Notes under the pieces: generated by a model
The model's database searches: none
Told to the model about the DNA's origin: nothing
Seen by the model: only the letters and a program-made list of their open reading frames with translations
Source of the DNA: an uncultured Saprospiraceae bacterium
GTDB lineage: Bacteria; Bacteroidota; Bacteroidia; Chitinophagales; Saprospiraceae
Direction: 5' to 3'
NCBI GenBank assembly: GCA_937974625.1
Contig: CALJVJ010000158.1
Coordinates: forward strand, 1-45,209
Length of the DNA: 45,209 nt
Part shown: positions 17,676 to 27,223 of the stretch, in pieces
How the letters are laid out: each line of letters opens with the position of its first letter
Position numbering within the stretch: the first letter of the stretch is position 1
Program-made: the position numbers and the translations under genes

Positions 17676-19103
17676 ATGACAAAGCAGAAGAAAAAAAAGA
17701 AGAATAATAATAAACTGATTATTGGCCTAGTGGTCCTAATTGCCATTTTGTTAGCTGCTGCCGTTTGGAAAGGCAAGCAAAAGCCAAAAGGCATCGAAGT
17801 GACGACCGAGAAGGTTGAGACTCGAACCATTAAGGAGACAGTGGCCGCCAGTGGAAAAGTATTTCCTGAAGTAGAAGTTAAGATTAGTCCAGATGTATCT
17901 GGAGAAATTGTAGAACTCTACATCGAAGAAGGAGATTCTGTAAAAATCGGTCAGTTATTAGCCAAGATTGACCCTGATGCCATTCGTTCTCAAGTAGAGA
18001 GAGGCGCAGCAGCAGTTAATAATTCTAAAGCGATGTTAGCGGGTTCGCAAGCTGATATTGAGCGTGGTAAAGCAGGATTGGTACAAGCAAGAGCACAATT
18101 AGAAGCGACTGAAGTGCAATTGAGCAATCAACAATCTGTGCATGAAAGAAATATTAAGTTGTCAAAAGAAGGCGTTATCTCTGAGCTAGATTTCGAAAAT
18201 TCCTTAGCTAGTTTAGAGCAATTAAAAGCAAATGTTCGTTCTTTAAAAGCAAGTTTAGAATCAGCAAAAGCTAATTTGAATGCTTCTGAACAATCAGCAA
18301 AAGCAGCAGGATTTTCTGTAAAAAGTCAGGAAGCCACATTAAAAGAGTTACGGACTAATTTAAAGCGAACTTCTTTATTTGCACCGATGAATGGTGTCAT
18401 CTCTATGCTTTCTGTAGAAAAGGGAGAACGAGTCGTTGGTAGCAACATGATGGCAGGTACAGAAATGATGCGGGTAGCCAATATGGCTGCGATGGAAGTC
18501 CAAGTAGACGTCAGTGAAAATGATATTCCTAAAGTAGCTTTAGGCAATACGGTAGATGTAGAAGTAGATGCTTATCTCGACCGAAAGTTTAAAGGTGTGG
18601 TGACAGAAATAGCTAATTCTGCCACTTCAGCAGGAGGTGCAGTCGTGACTTTAAATTCTGACCAAGTCACTAATTTTGTGGTAAAAATTAGGTTAGACCC
18701 AAGTTCTTACACAGATTTGATTTCTGCTAATAATAAATTTCCTTTCCGCCCAGGGATGTCTGCTTCCGTAGAAATTAATACGACCACAGCGGACGATATT
18801 ATCAGTGTACCAATTCAATCTGTTACCACCAGAGAAGAAGAGGCAGAAGATGGAAAAGAAGATGGTGAATCGATTATCAAAGAAGTGGTATTTGCTGTAG
18901 TAGATGGAGCGGATACAGTCAAAATGATTGAGGTAAAAACAGGAATTCAAGACGACAGCTATATCACAATTACTTCTGGATTAGAAGGTGGAGAAGAAAT
19001 TGTAGTTGGGCCTTATTCTGCTATTTCTAAAAAATTAGAAAGTGGAAAAGAAATCAACAAAAAAGACAAAAAAGATAAAAAAGAATTGGCTTCGACGGAA
19101 TAA
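17676..19103 (+). CDS. Periplasmic adaptor subunit of a tripartite efflux system (HlyD/MacA-like)
   Basis: A 475-residue membrane-fusion protein. A very basic start (KQKKKKKNNNK) precedes one membrane helix at about residues 13-32. A lipoyl/barrel-sandwich half follows (VSGEIVELYIEEGDSVKIGQ), then a long coiled-coil hairpin at about 105-225, the second lipoyl half (LFAPMNGVISMLSVEKGERV) and beta-barrel/MP domains. The acidic-then-basic tail ends in Lys/Glu runs. It resembles MacA-type adaptors that couple an ABC permease (MacB) to TolC. No permease or ATPase gene follows: the next gene is a thioredoxin-like protein after a terminator. The inner-membrane pump is therefore encoded elsewhere, and its identity (ABC or RND) is open. 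Confidence 0.88.
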   Translation: MTKQKKKKKNNNKLIIGLVVLIAILLAAAVWKGKQKPKGIEVTTEKVETRTIKETVAASGKVFPEVEVKISPDVSGEIVELYIEEGDSVKIGQLLAKIDPDAIRSQVERGAAAVNNSKAMLAGSQADIERGKAGLVQARAQLEATEVQLSNQQSVHERNIKLSKEGVISELDFENSLASLEQLKANVRSLKASLESAKANLNASEQSAKAAGFSVKSQEATLKELRTNLKRTSLFAPMNGVISMLSVEKGERVVGSNMMAGTEMMRVANMAAMEVQVDVSENDIPKVALGNTVDVEVDAYLDRKFKGVVTEIANSATSAGGAVVTLNSDQVTNFVVKIRLDPSSYTDLISANNKFPFRPGMSASVEINTTTADDIISVPIQSVTTREEEAEDGKEDGESIIKEVVFAVVDGADTVKMIEVKTGIQDDSYITITSGLEGGEEIVVGPYSAISKKLESGKEINKKDKKDKKELASTE

Positions 19104-19144
19104 AATAGTCAATAATCAATAGTATTTTTGCTCAATGCTTATTT

Positions 19145-19223
19145 AAAGCATCTTTTTCTGATTATGCTTAATTTCGCCAAAATATTTTAGGGGAAATGAG
19201 TTGTTAGAGAAAGATGCTTTTTT
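19145..19223 (+). terminator. Terminator of the efflux operon
   Basis: Arms AAAGCATCTTT (19145-19155) and AAAGATGCTTT (19210-19220) form a perfect 11-bp stem, continued by TTTTTT (19218-19223). The 54-base apical part folds again, ATTTC-CC against GG-GAAAT. Located 41 bases after the adaptor stop codon. Confidence 0.65.
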
Positions 19224-19255
19224 ATTGGTATCTGCTAAAACTTGACTCCAATTAA

Positions 19256-19273
19256 TTTGTTCTTAAGAACAAA
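19256..19273. promoter_or_regulatory. Perfect 18-bp palindrome, candidate operator
   Basis: TTTGTTCTTAAGAACAAA is fully self-complementary and sits 32 bases before the start codon of the peroxiredoxin-like gene, downstream of the efflux terminator. It has no spacer loop, so it is better suited to binding a dimeric regulator than to an RNA hairpin. Confidence 0.5.
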
Positions 19274-19305
19274 CCCATAATAATTCAATCATCAATTAAA
19301 ATAAA

Positions 19306-19863
19306 ATGGCTTTAACAGAATCAAATATGTTGCCTTTGGGCACACAAGCACCAGACTTTACATTACCAGATACCATTTCTGGCAAAAACTTAAGTTTTAA
19401 CGATGTAAAATCAGAAGTAGCTACTGTAGTAATGTTCATCTGCAATCACTGCCCTTATGTGATTCACATCAATGAAGGAGTGGTCGCTTTAGTAGAAGAA
19501 TATAAAGAGTTAGGTGTCAACTTTGTAGGGATAAGTTCCAATGACATTGTCAATTATCCGCAAGACTCGCCAGATAAAATGACCATTCATGCTAAAGCAG
19601 CTAACTATAATTTCCCTTATCTATACGATGAGACACAAGATGTAGCAAAAGCTTACGATGCAGCCTGTACGCCTGATTTTTATATTTTTAATGGTGCAGA
19701 TAGATTGGTTTATAGGGGTCAATTAGATGGCTCTCGACCTGGTTCAGACAAGCCCGTAACAGGAGAAGATTTGCGAAATGCTTTAGATGCAGTTTTGGTA
19801 GGTCGTCCAGTTACTGCTTTGCAGCGTCCTAGTGCAGGATGCGGAATTAAGTGGAAGAAATAG
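19306..19863 (+). CDS. Thioredoxin-like (AhpC/TSA-type) protein
   Basis: A 185-residue soluble thioredoxin-fold protein of the peroxiredoxin-like type. It begins with the AhpC/TSA opening (LPLGTQAPDFTLPDTISGK) and carries the redox pair Cys46-Asn-His-Cys49 in VVMFICNHCPYV, then FVGISSNDIVNYPQDSP and the cis-Pro region DAACTPDFYIFNG. No signal peptide, so cytoplasmic. The family is widespread but its substrate is not established; a thiol-disulphide or peroxide role is likely. It is monocistronic, with a perfect palindrome just upstream and a hairpin just downstream. Confidence 0.85.
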   Translation: MALTESNMLPLGTQAPDFTLPDTISGKNLSFNDVKSEVATVVMFICNHCPYVIHINEGVVALVEEYKELGVNFVGISSNDIVNYPQDSPDKMTIHAKAANYNFPYLYDETQDVAKAYDAACTPDFYIFNGADRLVYRGQLDGSRPGSDKPVTGEDLRNALDAVLVGRPVTALQRPSAGCGIKWKK

Positions 19864-19866
19864 AAG

Positions 19867-19908
19867 GTAGGCAGTAAGCATTGACAATAGGCACTGTTTA
19901 CTGCCTAC
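19867..19908. terminator. Convergent hairpin
   Basis: Perfect 11-bp stem GTAGGCAGTAA (19867-19877) / TTACTGCCTAC (19898-19908) between convergent genes. Its right arm overlaps the last codons of the TonB-dependent receptor gene. There is no long T-tract. Confidence 0.5.
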
Positions 19909-21784
19909 TAGCTAAATTTAGCTTCCAGCCAAATTCAAAGCTTCTTTGGGGCATAGGAAATTGGGCAATCACTTGATAATTGACACCTAAAATATTATTA
20001 GCTTTTACAAAAACAGTCCCTTCCTTTTTGTTAATTGTCCATTTTTTATATAAAAAAACATGGTTTAAGTGATAAGCAGGTAAAGATTCAGAATTATCTT
20101 TTAGCGTATATACTTTTCCTGTGTAAAGATAATAAAAAGTCATCGTCCAATCTTTCCAATTAGCTTGTAGCGTCACGTTTAGTTTATGCTTCGGCACATA
20201 GATTAATTGTTTATTAACAGAAGCATCATTGACACTTGTTCCTTTCCGATTAGTAGAAAATGTTAAATCATATTGTAAAGAAAAATCTAACTGTACTTCG
20301 CCTAATTGCTTTTGTCCTTTCAGCGTATGCTCAACGCCCCTACTCCACACTTTCAATAAATTACTTGGTCGCCAAATACCGTTTTCTGGTTGCCACAATA
20401 TCCAATTATCAATGGTTCTATTGTAAATAGTCGTAGTAAATTGCCATTGAGGAAGAAAGGTATAAATTATTCCCAACTCTTCATTCCAACCGTCTTCTGA
20501 CAATAAATTTTGATTGCCTTGGCTTCCCCAAAACAGGTCATTAAAAGTAGGTACTCTATAACTTTTAGAAACCGTTCCATTAAGGGTAAGTTGTTTGGTC
20601 AACTGTCCCGAAAATCCCAAAGCAGGAATAAAAGGCGTCGCAGCCCCATCCACCCATTCTTGGCGAATAGATAATTGCCCTTGCCATTTCTCTGCGTTAT
20701 TTTTCCAATGGTACATCGCAAAAATAGCGGCCCTTTTTTGAATGGGAGTGGAATTATCATACCCGGTCGATTTAGCTTTCAGATAAGCATAATTGGCTCC
20801 AAAGTTAAAGGAATGATTTTGGGAAATGGTTTTAGTCCATTCTACTTCTGAACGGTTGGTCCAAGTTCGGCTGCGGGAATCAATATTTGACGAAGCATCT
20901 TGAAAGAACAAACGATCGTAGAATAAGCCATTTCTTACCTGAATAATAGAATTATTAGCAATGTACTTCCAATTAAGGGTCGTTCTTAACGATTCATCAG
21001 CTTGAGTTGCTTCACTATTTCTTTGTACCAAATTAGGCGGTAAATTTCTATCCGTAGTTTGATACCAAATATTTAAATCGAGTTGCTGTCGGTCATTAAT
21101 TTTAAATCCATTTTTTTGTAAAACTCCCCATTTAGTCAATTCTGAATGCAGTAATCTATCCGACTGTCCATTCTGAATAGGAAAATCATTCTGTCCACTT
21201 TCGTGAAATATTTTAGTGGTCGTAGAAAAACGGTCATTGCTATAAGCTAATCCAAGGCCATTAAAAAAATTATCAAAACTGCCCGTTTTGCTATCCCATA
21301 CTGCCTGCCATCCTTGGTTAAATTTATTTTTATTTTCTAAGATAACCGAGCCTCCTATAGCTCCACTACCCCAAGAGGTACTATTACTCCCATACTGCAG
21401 TCCGATTTGGTCTATAAAAAAGGCAGGAATTAGGGAAAAATCTGTCTGTCCTAACATTGGGCTATTGAGATTAAATCCATTCCAAATAACAGCGGTTTGG
21501 GCAGCACTAGCGCCTCTGATAGCGGTAGTAGCTAATCTTCCTGGGCCATAGTTTTTTATAAAAATAGGAGTATTAAAACTCAATGCAGTGGCTAAGTCTT
21601 GAGTAGAAATAGTTAATTTTTGAAAGTCATTAAAAGTAGTCGTTTTAGTCCCTGTTTGGAAAGATTGTAGACGAGGAGCAATAATTTCTATGGGTTGAAA
21701 TTCGAGAGTCGTATCTATGGGTTGAGCATATCCAAATTGCAGCGATAGCAAAAAAATAAAAATACTGAATTGAAAATGCTGCAT
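19898..21784 (-). CDS. TonB-dependent outer-membrane receptor (BtuB-like)
   Basis: A 628-residue outer-membrane receptor. A signal peptide (FSIFIFLLSLQFGYAQ) is followed by a plug domain: IEIIAPRLQSF, then ATTAIRGASAAQTAVIWNG, then PAFFIDQIGLQYGSNS and GAIGGSVILENK. The rest is a beta-barrel with the usual alternating aromatic strands (NRTIDNWILW, FNDLFWGSQGNQNLLSEDGW). The size and plug resemble compact BtuB/FepA-type receptors rather than SusC proteins: there is no N-terminal carboxypeptidase-like domain and no SusD partner next to it. The ligand is unknown; no cobalamin riboswitch or Fur-box-like sequence is seen in the 126 bases upstream. It may be co-transcribed with the giant surface protein gene upstream. 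Confidence 0.88.
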   Translation of the reverse strand: MQHFQFSIFIFLLSLQFGYAQPIDTTLEFQPIEIIAPRLQSFQTGTKTTTFNDFQKLTISTQDLATALSFNTPIFIKNYGPGRLATTAIRGASAAQTAVIWNGFNLNSPMLGQTDFSLIPAFFIDQIGLQYGSNSTSWGSGAIGGSVILENKNKFNQGWQAVWDSKTGSFDNFFNGLGLAYSNDRFSTTTKIFHESGQNDFPIQNGQSDRLLHSELTKWGVLQKNGFKINDRQQLDLNIWYQTTDRNLPPNLVQRNSEATQADESLRTTLNWKYIANNSIIQVRNGLFYDRLFFQDASSNIDSRSRTWTNRSEVEWTKTISQNHSFNFGANYAYLKAKSTGYDNSTPIQKRAAIFAMYHWKNNAEKWQGQLSIRQEWVDGAATPFIPALGFSGQLTKQLTLNGTVSKSYRVPTFNDLFWGSQGNQNLLSEDGWNEELGIIYTFLPQWQFTTTIYNRTIDNWILWQPENGIWRPSNLLKVWSRGVEHTLKGQKQLGEVQLDFSLQYDLTFSTNRKGTSVNDASVNKQLIYVPKHKLNVTLQANWKDWTMTFYYLYTGKVYTLKDNSESLPAYHLNHVFLYKKWTINKKEGTVFVKANNILGVNYQVIAQFPMPQRSFEFGWKLNLASRQ

Positions 21785-21910
21785 CAGGGATTTCTTATGA
21801 TTTTTTTAAAGAGTTAGTAAAAATACGGTAATAATAGCATTTGTGTAGCTCAGACTAAAGTCTTTCGACGGGACAAACTAATGCCGTACAGTTATCGGTA
21901 GTGGGAACGA

Positions 21911-24900
21911 TTATTTGACCAAAGTCATGGTCTGTCGGTATATTTCACTAGTACCATCCAATAATTCAACTTCAACAAGTACTACAAACACCGCAGGCAA
22001 CATTTGTTGCCCATTAAATAGCCCATCCCAACCGATGGAAACATCATTCGGTGGACGATTAGTTATTTGATACATCAAGCGACCTTCATAATCAAAAATT
22101 CGCAGGTTTTTAATCGTGGTGACCACATTTCCAGTCAATACTCGATATACATCATTCCTCCCGTCGCCGTTAGGGCTAAAAGCATTCGGTAAATAAACTT
22201 GACTTTCTTTACGAAGGTTCACAGCAGTAGATGCTATCACTTGACAACCATTTACATCATATGCGGCGAGTGTATAGACTCCATTCTGAGTCGGAATGGC
22301 CTTTATTTCTGAACAGTCCTCACAAATTAACGGAACAGTAGCAGACCATTCAAATCGTTCAATCTCAAAATTAGCTTTAGGGCTTAAAGTAAGGCTATCA
22401 CCAAGGATTAAGTTTTTAGCATCTCCTAAAGTCAATTGATTATCAATAGGCATTGGCACCGAAAAAAGGGTACTTGCTTGGCAATCGTTCTCGTCTTGCA
22501 CAAATAATTGATAATCAGAAGGTGCTAAATTTTCTATGGTAAAGGGTAAAGCACCCATTGATTGAAATAAAACACCGTCTAAAGAATATTCGACCGTTCC
22601 ATTTGCATTAGGTAAATCATAAATGGTAATACTACCCGCCACATCTCCAAAACATGTTGGACTAAAAGATTGAAAATCAATCTGTATCTCTGAAGCACTA
22701 AAGAGGTCAAAAGTAGTTTTTTGCTGGCAACCATTAGCATCTGTTACGGTAACTTCGTAATTACCAATAGTTAAATTTTGTAAGTACTCGGTTCCTGTTC
22801 CATCAGCCCATAAATAAGTATAAGGTGCTTTGCCATTAATTATATTTAAATCAATACTCCCATCTGCTGCTGCTTCACAACTAACCGCAAAACCCGCATA
22901 ATCAGACAAAACCCCTTCAATAATCATTTCCTTAGCTTTCGTAAGGGCAATTCTTCTTTCATTTTTTACTTTTCTATCATTTACCAAGACAATCGAATAC
23001 TGTCCAATAGGAATATTTGTCAATACAGTTACCGTATCAGTTGTCAAAATAACGCCACGTTGAATGGTATCTCGCCAAAAATCATTCAAAATAAAATAGT
23101 CAAAAGGGGCAATTCCTTCTGTTATAGCTATTTGAATAGTTCCTCGACTATCATCCCAACAAATTGTATCTGCTACTACGGAAAATCCTAATCTACATTC
23201 ATTAATAGGGCTTAAAGTCGTACGGGTTTCTACTGTGCTATCGCAACCAAATTGATTGGCTAAATTTTGAATAACCAAACCAGTATCTTGCAGATTACAG
23301 CTTTCTTTGTCTATGAATACCAAATCGTTAGTGGCTACCGTTGTATTAATAATCACTAAACTATCACATAAAAACTGATTGGTAAAGAAAAGTGTATCTA
23401 TGCTTTTATCAGCTACATTGCAGGAGGTAGTTGTTAAGTTTGTAGGTTCAGAAGCATTCGAAATAGTTTGGGTAATAACCAAACTATCACAGCCTGTCAA
23501 AGTTTTTAGCACCATCGTATCTACTCCTACCTCCGAATCATTACAAGTAAAAGCAGTAACAAAAGATTGAGGAATAAATTCATCCAAAGTCGTTTCAATA
23601 ATCAACGTACTATCACAACCAACAGCATTTGTTAAGACAACCCTTCTAATCCCCACTTCATCACTATGACAGGTTGTATTCATTTGATAGGTTGTATCCG
23701 AATCTAGCAAAATCGTAGTAATGACAACCAAACTATCACAACCGAAAGCATTATTGAGTCTATTTGTTACGACTCCTGCATCTGTTGAATTACAAGTAAC
23801 AGTCATAATCCGAGTTGTATCCTTTCTGACCAATTCAAAAGTTCTAAATACAATATCCATACAACCATCTACCCCTCTTTCTTCCACTGTAAAAGTGCCT
23901 ACACTAGATTCATCACAAGTAAATCGAATATCAGTTGTGGTATCTTGAGCAATGACATTTATTACAATATCATCAGTAGCTACGCAGCCATCCTCATTTC
24001 TAACTGTAACTTGGTAGGTACCTTCCTCATAAACGCTAGTCTTAGCACTATCAGAAGTCGTCGACCAATTATATTGAGTATAAGCATCAGGCACCCTTAA
24101 TAGAGCGGAGTCCTTTTCACAAATCGTCGAATTATCCACTATTATTTCTACGGATAAAGCAGGTGGTTCAGTAATTGAAACCATCAAACTATCCGTGCAA
24201 CCTGCTTGGTCTGTAACGGTCACACTATACACGCCTGCACCTAAACGGGTAATATGCTGTTGTCCAGTAAACTGAGTGTCAGACCAGTTAATAGTAAAAG
24301 GCATATTTTCTGTTGGTAAAACCAAAGAAATAGCACCATCCAAAGTATCAAAACAAGTAGCATTTACTTGAGTCTTATCAATAGCAAAATCACATTGAGG
24401 CTCCTTAATCGTAAAATTGCAAGTTGTAGCGCAACCATTATTATCTTTTATCTCCACAATATAATCTCCCGAAGGAAGATTCTCAAAAGAGGTAGAGCCA
24501 GTAGCCGTAACAATATTATTAAATCCAGCATCAACCAATTGAATATTATAAGGAGGCGTTCCACCAGCAGCTTTTATATTCGCAATACCTTCATTTCCAT
24601 CTTTAGTGCTCACATGCTGAATAACTACACATTCAGCCTCTAATGAAACTGGGTCAAGGAGTTGAATATCTGTAAATATTTGTTCACATAAATTAGCATC
24701 TCTGACCGTTATGGTATAAGTTCCTTGCAGTAGGTTAGTAAAGGCATTATTCGTTTGATAAGGCTTATTATCTAATTTATATTCGTAAGGGCTTTTTCCA
24801 CCTGATACATTAATCGTCAATTGTCCATCGTTTCCACCTACACATAGTCCAATTTTTGGTTCTATGCTAATCAGAGAAATAGGATCAGCAGGCAAAATGC

Positions 24901-27094
24901 TAACCTTTAGGCTATCGGAACAAGTTCCAGCTTTAGCATAAACAAAGTAATCCCCCGAAGCTAAATCTGAAAATATTGGATTATCCACATAATCCATTCC
25001 ATCTAAACTATACTGTACAGAATCCGTCTTATTTGTAAGTATAGAAATTTGCCCATCTCTAGTATTAACACAAGATTCAGAGGTCGGTATCACCGATTGG
25101 ATTTCAAAATTAACTATTGCGCCAAAATCTACAGAATCTACTTTAACACAACCTAGATTATCTTTTGTCGTCACGATATGCGCTATAGGAGCTACATCTA
25201 AAAAAACATTCGTATCCACAAAAGCACCTGAATCTAAACTGTATTGATAAGGAGCCATACCTGTTTGCGGCAAAACGGTGATGACGCCTCTCTCATCATC
25301 TCCACAGGGAGTCGGATTGACGATATTTGTTAGTAAGGGAGCTTTTTCTGTTATTTCGAAGTCAAAAGGAATCACACAACCAAACATATTATCTACCGCA
25401 TATAATCTATGAGTCCCAACGGCTAAATCTTTAAATTTTCTTGAGAAACTAGTACTCGAAAAGTTACCATCCGCATTTTTAGTATTGATACTAACATACA
25501 TTGAACCTCCAGTGGTTGTTAAATTCATAACTCCATCATCGATACCCTTGCAGGTAGCTGGAATAGTTTCGATAGCAGTGACCAACAAATCAGACCCATC
25601 TTCAATAATCTGTTCAAAGGATTTAACACAACCACTACCATCTCTAACAACGATGTCAAAAGTATCTCCCTTCAAATCAGAAAATACTGTTTGATTAGTA
25701 AAAGGTCCTCCATCAAAACTTACTTCATAAGGCTTTTTACCGCCTTGCAGTTCAAGATTAATTTGTCCTCCGCCCTCCCCTTGGCATTTTGCTTGAGCAA
25801 TTCGACTATTTCTTAAGTCAAATCGAGTCCCTCCTTCAACATATACATTTTTCTGGTTTCCACAACCACTATTATCTATGGCTAAAACATTATAAGAACC
25901 AGGTAAAACCTTATCAAAAAAACCAGTATTCTGAAAAGTTGCTCCGTCAATACTATATTGGATTCCACTACCATTTACCGAAATATTAATCGAACCATCT
26001 CCTCGTCCCTTACAGGTTTCTCCTTGTGGTGTTACGTCCATGGAAAAGGTCGTTGTCCCTCCAATAGATACTGCTTTCACTACACTACACCCATTATTAT
26101 CCATAACGGTTACGTGGTAATCTCCTGCAGCAACACCACTAACAATCGCAGAGGTGCTAGAACCTGTTTCCCACTCATAAGTAAAATTACCTGAACCATC
26201 TCCACCGCTTGGAAAAACGGTAAATCCTCCATCAGATTTTGGTAAACAAGTGACATCTTTAACCTCCTTAATTTCAGCAAATAGCTCAGGAGATTGTCCA
26301 TTAATCATTTTTGATGCAGTGGTCTCACAATTCTCAGCAGTTGTAACCGTAACCGTATAAATCCCTGGTGCAGTAATTTTAGTGGTAGCAGAATTACTCC
26401 CATTAGACCATCTATAGGTACTAAATCCTTCAGAAGCAGATAAAGTTATTTCGGTTTGTTCACAAAGCGCATTTTTACCAAAAATTTCAACTTCTACCGC
26501 CCCAAAATCATGACTTCCTAAGTGCGCATAATCTATTTTTGAATAGGCTATCCAGTCGCTAGCTAGCCCAGTAAAAGTACTGCAACCTCCACCACTATTG
26601 GTAATTCCTCTATCTACACAAGCCTTTCTTACTAACACCACATCTTCCGTTTTATTACCACCACCAGACCAAAACTCTCCAGGGTCACAGCCAACTTTGC
26701 CAATAACATCAATAATTCGACCATCATGCTTTAGTACAACTGCATCGTCTCCATTAAAACTTCCAAAACCAAAAGGATAATCTCTAATGGATAGAAGCCT
26801 TATATCTGATAATCCTTGACAAAGGACGATGACAGACATCGGACCGATGGTTCTGCCTGTAAAGTTCCAAGGAGTACCAATAGGCGAAGTCGAGCCATCG
26901 CTATAAACTTCTATGGTATAATCGCTTAAATCAATAGCTTTATTAGTAGGATTAAAAAGCTCAAGGCATTTATTGCGACCATCTTCTATATATTCAGAAA
27001 AGAAAATATCATTTTGACAATTAATCGTTAAGCTGCTCAGTAACAGGTAGAAAAAAAGGAGGCATTGTTTTTTTGAAAACAGGAAAGTGTTCAT
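21911..27094 (-). CDS. Giant secreted surface protein: lamin-tail domain, SprB-like repeats, Cys repeats, T9SS type B (CHU_C) terminus
   Basis: A 1727-residue type IX secretion cargo. In order: signal peptide (1-26); lamin-tail domain (about 27-190: IFFSEYIEDGRNKCLELFNP, FGSFNGDDAVVLKHDGRIID); an Ig/PKD-like module; about nine SprB-like modules of 70-80 residues with the pattern Cys...DG...GG..PY.Y...L..G.Y.V.V.D..GC; six tandem 41-residue repeats with two Cys each (about 1050-1296); two or three more SprB-like modules; a PKD-like module; and the gliding-motility CHU_C terminus (VYLPNAFSPNGDGRNDVYR ... GWDGLFNGQQM ... TMTLVK). The type B terminus indicates secretion and surface attachment without a Por-type tail. 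An adhesive role is likely by analogy with SprB; no enzymatic domain was seen. Confidence 0.88.
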   Translation of the reverse strand: MNTFLFSKKQCLLFFYLLLSSLTINCQNDIFFSEYIEDGRNKCLELFNPTNKAIDLSDYTIEVYSDGSTSPIGTPWNFTGRTIGPMSVIVLCQGLSDIRLLSIRDYPFGFGSFNGDDAVVLKHDGRIIDVIGKVGCDPGEFWSGGGNKTEDVVLVRKACVDRGITNSGGGCSTFTGLASDWIAYSKIDYAHLGSHDFGAVEVEIFGKNALCEQTEITLSASEGFSTYRWSNGSNSATTKITAPGIYTVTVTTAENCETTASKMINGQSPELFAEIKEVKDVTCLPKSDGGFTVFPSGGDGSGNFTYEWETGSSTSAIVSGVAAGDYHVTVMDNNGCSVVKAVSIGGTTTFSMDVTPQGETCKGRGDGSINISVNGSGIQYSIDGATFQNTGFFDKVLPGSYNVLAIDNSGCGNQKNVYVEGGTRFDLRNSRIAQAKCQGEGGGQINLELQGGKKPYEVSFDGGPFTNQTVFSDLKGDTFDIVVRDGSGCVKSFEQIIEDGSDLLVTAIETIPATCKGIDDGVMNLTTTGGSMYVSINTKNADGNFSSTSFSRKFKDLAVGTHRLYAVDNMFGCVIPFDFEITEKAPLLTNIVNPTPCGDDERGVITVLPQTGMAPYQYSLDSGAFVDTNVFLDVAPIAHIVTTKDNLGCVKVDSVDFGAIVNFEIQSVIPTSESCVNTRDGQISILTNKTDSVQYSLDGMDYVDNPIFSDLASGDYFVYAKAGTCSDSLKVSILPADPISLISIEPKIGLCVGGNDGQLTINVSGGKSPYEYKLDNKPYQTNNAFTNLLQGTYTITVRDANLCEQIFTDIQLLDPVSLEAECVVIQHVSTKDGNEGIANIKAAGGTPPYNIQLVDAGFNNIVTATGSTSFENLPSGDYIVEIKDNNGCATTCNFTIKEPQCDFAIDKTQVNATCFDTLDGAISLVLPTENMPFTINWSDTQFTGQQHITRLGAGVYSVTVTDQAGCTDSLMVSITEPPALSVEIIVDNSTICEKDSALLRVPDAYTQYNWSTTSDSAKTSVYEEGTYQVTVRNEDGCVATDDIVINVIAQDTTTDIRFTCDESSVGTFTVEERGVDGCMDIVFRTFELVRKDTTRIMTVTCNSTDAGVVTNRLNNAFGCDSLVVITTILLDSDTTYQMNTTCHSDEVGIRRVVLTNAVGCDSTLIIETTLDEFIPQSFVTAFTCNDSEVGVDTMVLKTLTGCDSLVITQTISNASEPTNLTTTSCNVADKSIDTLFFTNQFLCDSLVIINTTVATNDLVFIDKESCNLQDTGLVIQNLANQFGCDSTVETRTTLSPINECRLGFSVVADTICWDDSRGTIQIAITEGIAPFDYFILNDFWRDTIQRGVILTTDTVTVLTNIPIGQYSIVLVNDRKVKNERRIALTKAKEMIIEGVLSDYAGFAVSCEAAADGSIDLNIINGKAPYTYLWADGTGTEYLQNLTIGNYEVTVTDANGCQQKTTFDLFSASEIQIDFQSFSPTCFGDVAGSITIYDLPNANGTVEYSLDGVLFQSMGALPFTIENLAPSDYQLFVQDENDCQASTLFSVPMPIDNQLTLGDAKNLILGDSLTLSPKANFEIERFEWSATVPLICEDCSEIKAIPTQNGVYTLAAYDVNGCQVIASTAVNLRKESQVYLPNAFSPNGDGRNDVYRVLTGNVVTTIKNLRIFDYEGRLMYQITNRPPNDVSIGWDGLFNGQQMLPAVFVVLVEVELLDGTSEIYRQTMTLVK

Positions 27095-27122
27095 TGTTTT
27101 TAATCATCAAGACATTGATAAT

Positions 27123-27130
27123 CAAAAATA
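27123..27130 (-). promoter_or_regulatory. -7 promoter element of the giant surface protein gene
   Basis: Minus-strand TATTTTTG, an exact TAnnTTTG match, 28 bases before the start codon at 27094. Confidence 0.45.
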
Positions 27131-27223
27131 CAAACTCGTTAGGTATTTTTCTTTTATTTCAGTAAAATTAATGTTAGGAAATGTATAAACTCCTAGTTTC
27201 GCTATGTAAAAGGCATTGATAAT

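Noticed and set aside
21785..21910. Cobalamin riboswitch before the BtuB-like receptor
   Set aside because: The 126-base spacer is too short and has no B12-box-like sequence; only a weak AGACT/AGTCT pair is present.
23205..23945. CRISPR-like or DNA-level tandem repeat in the giant gene
   Set aside because: The repetition is at protein level with diverged DNA; no constant repeats with unique spacers were seen.
24368..24643. 91-codon frame on the plus strand inside the giant surface protein gene
   Set aside because: It is opposite a continuous repeat-containing coding region and has a composition typical of a reverse-strand shadow.
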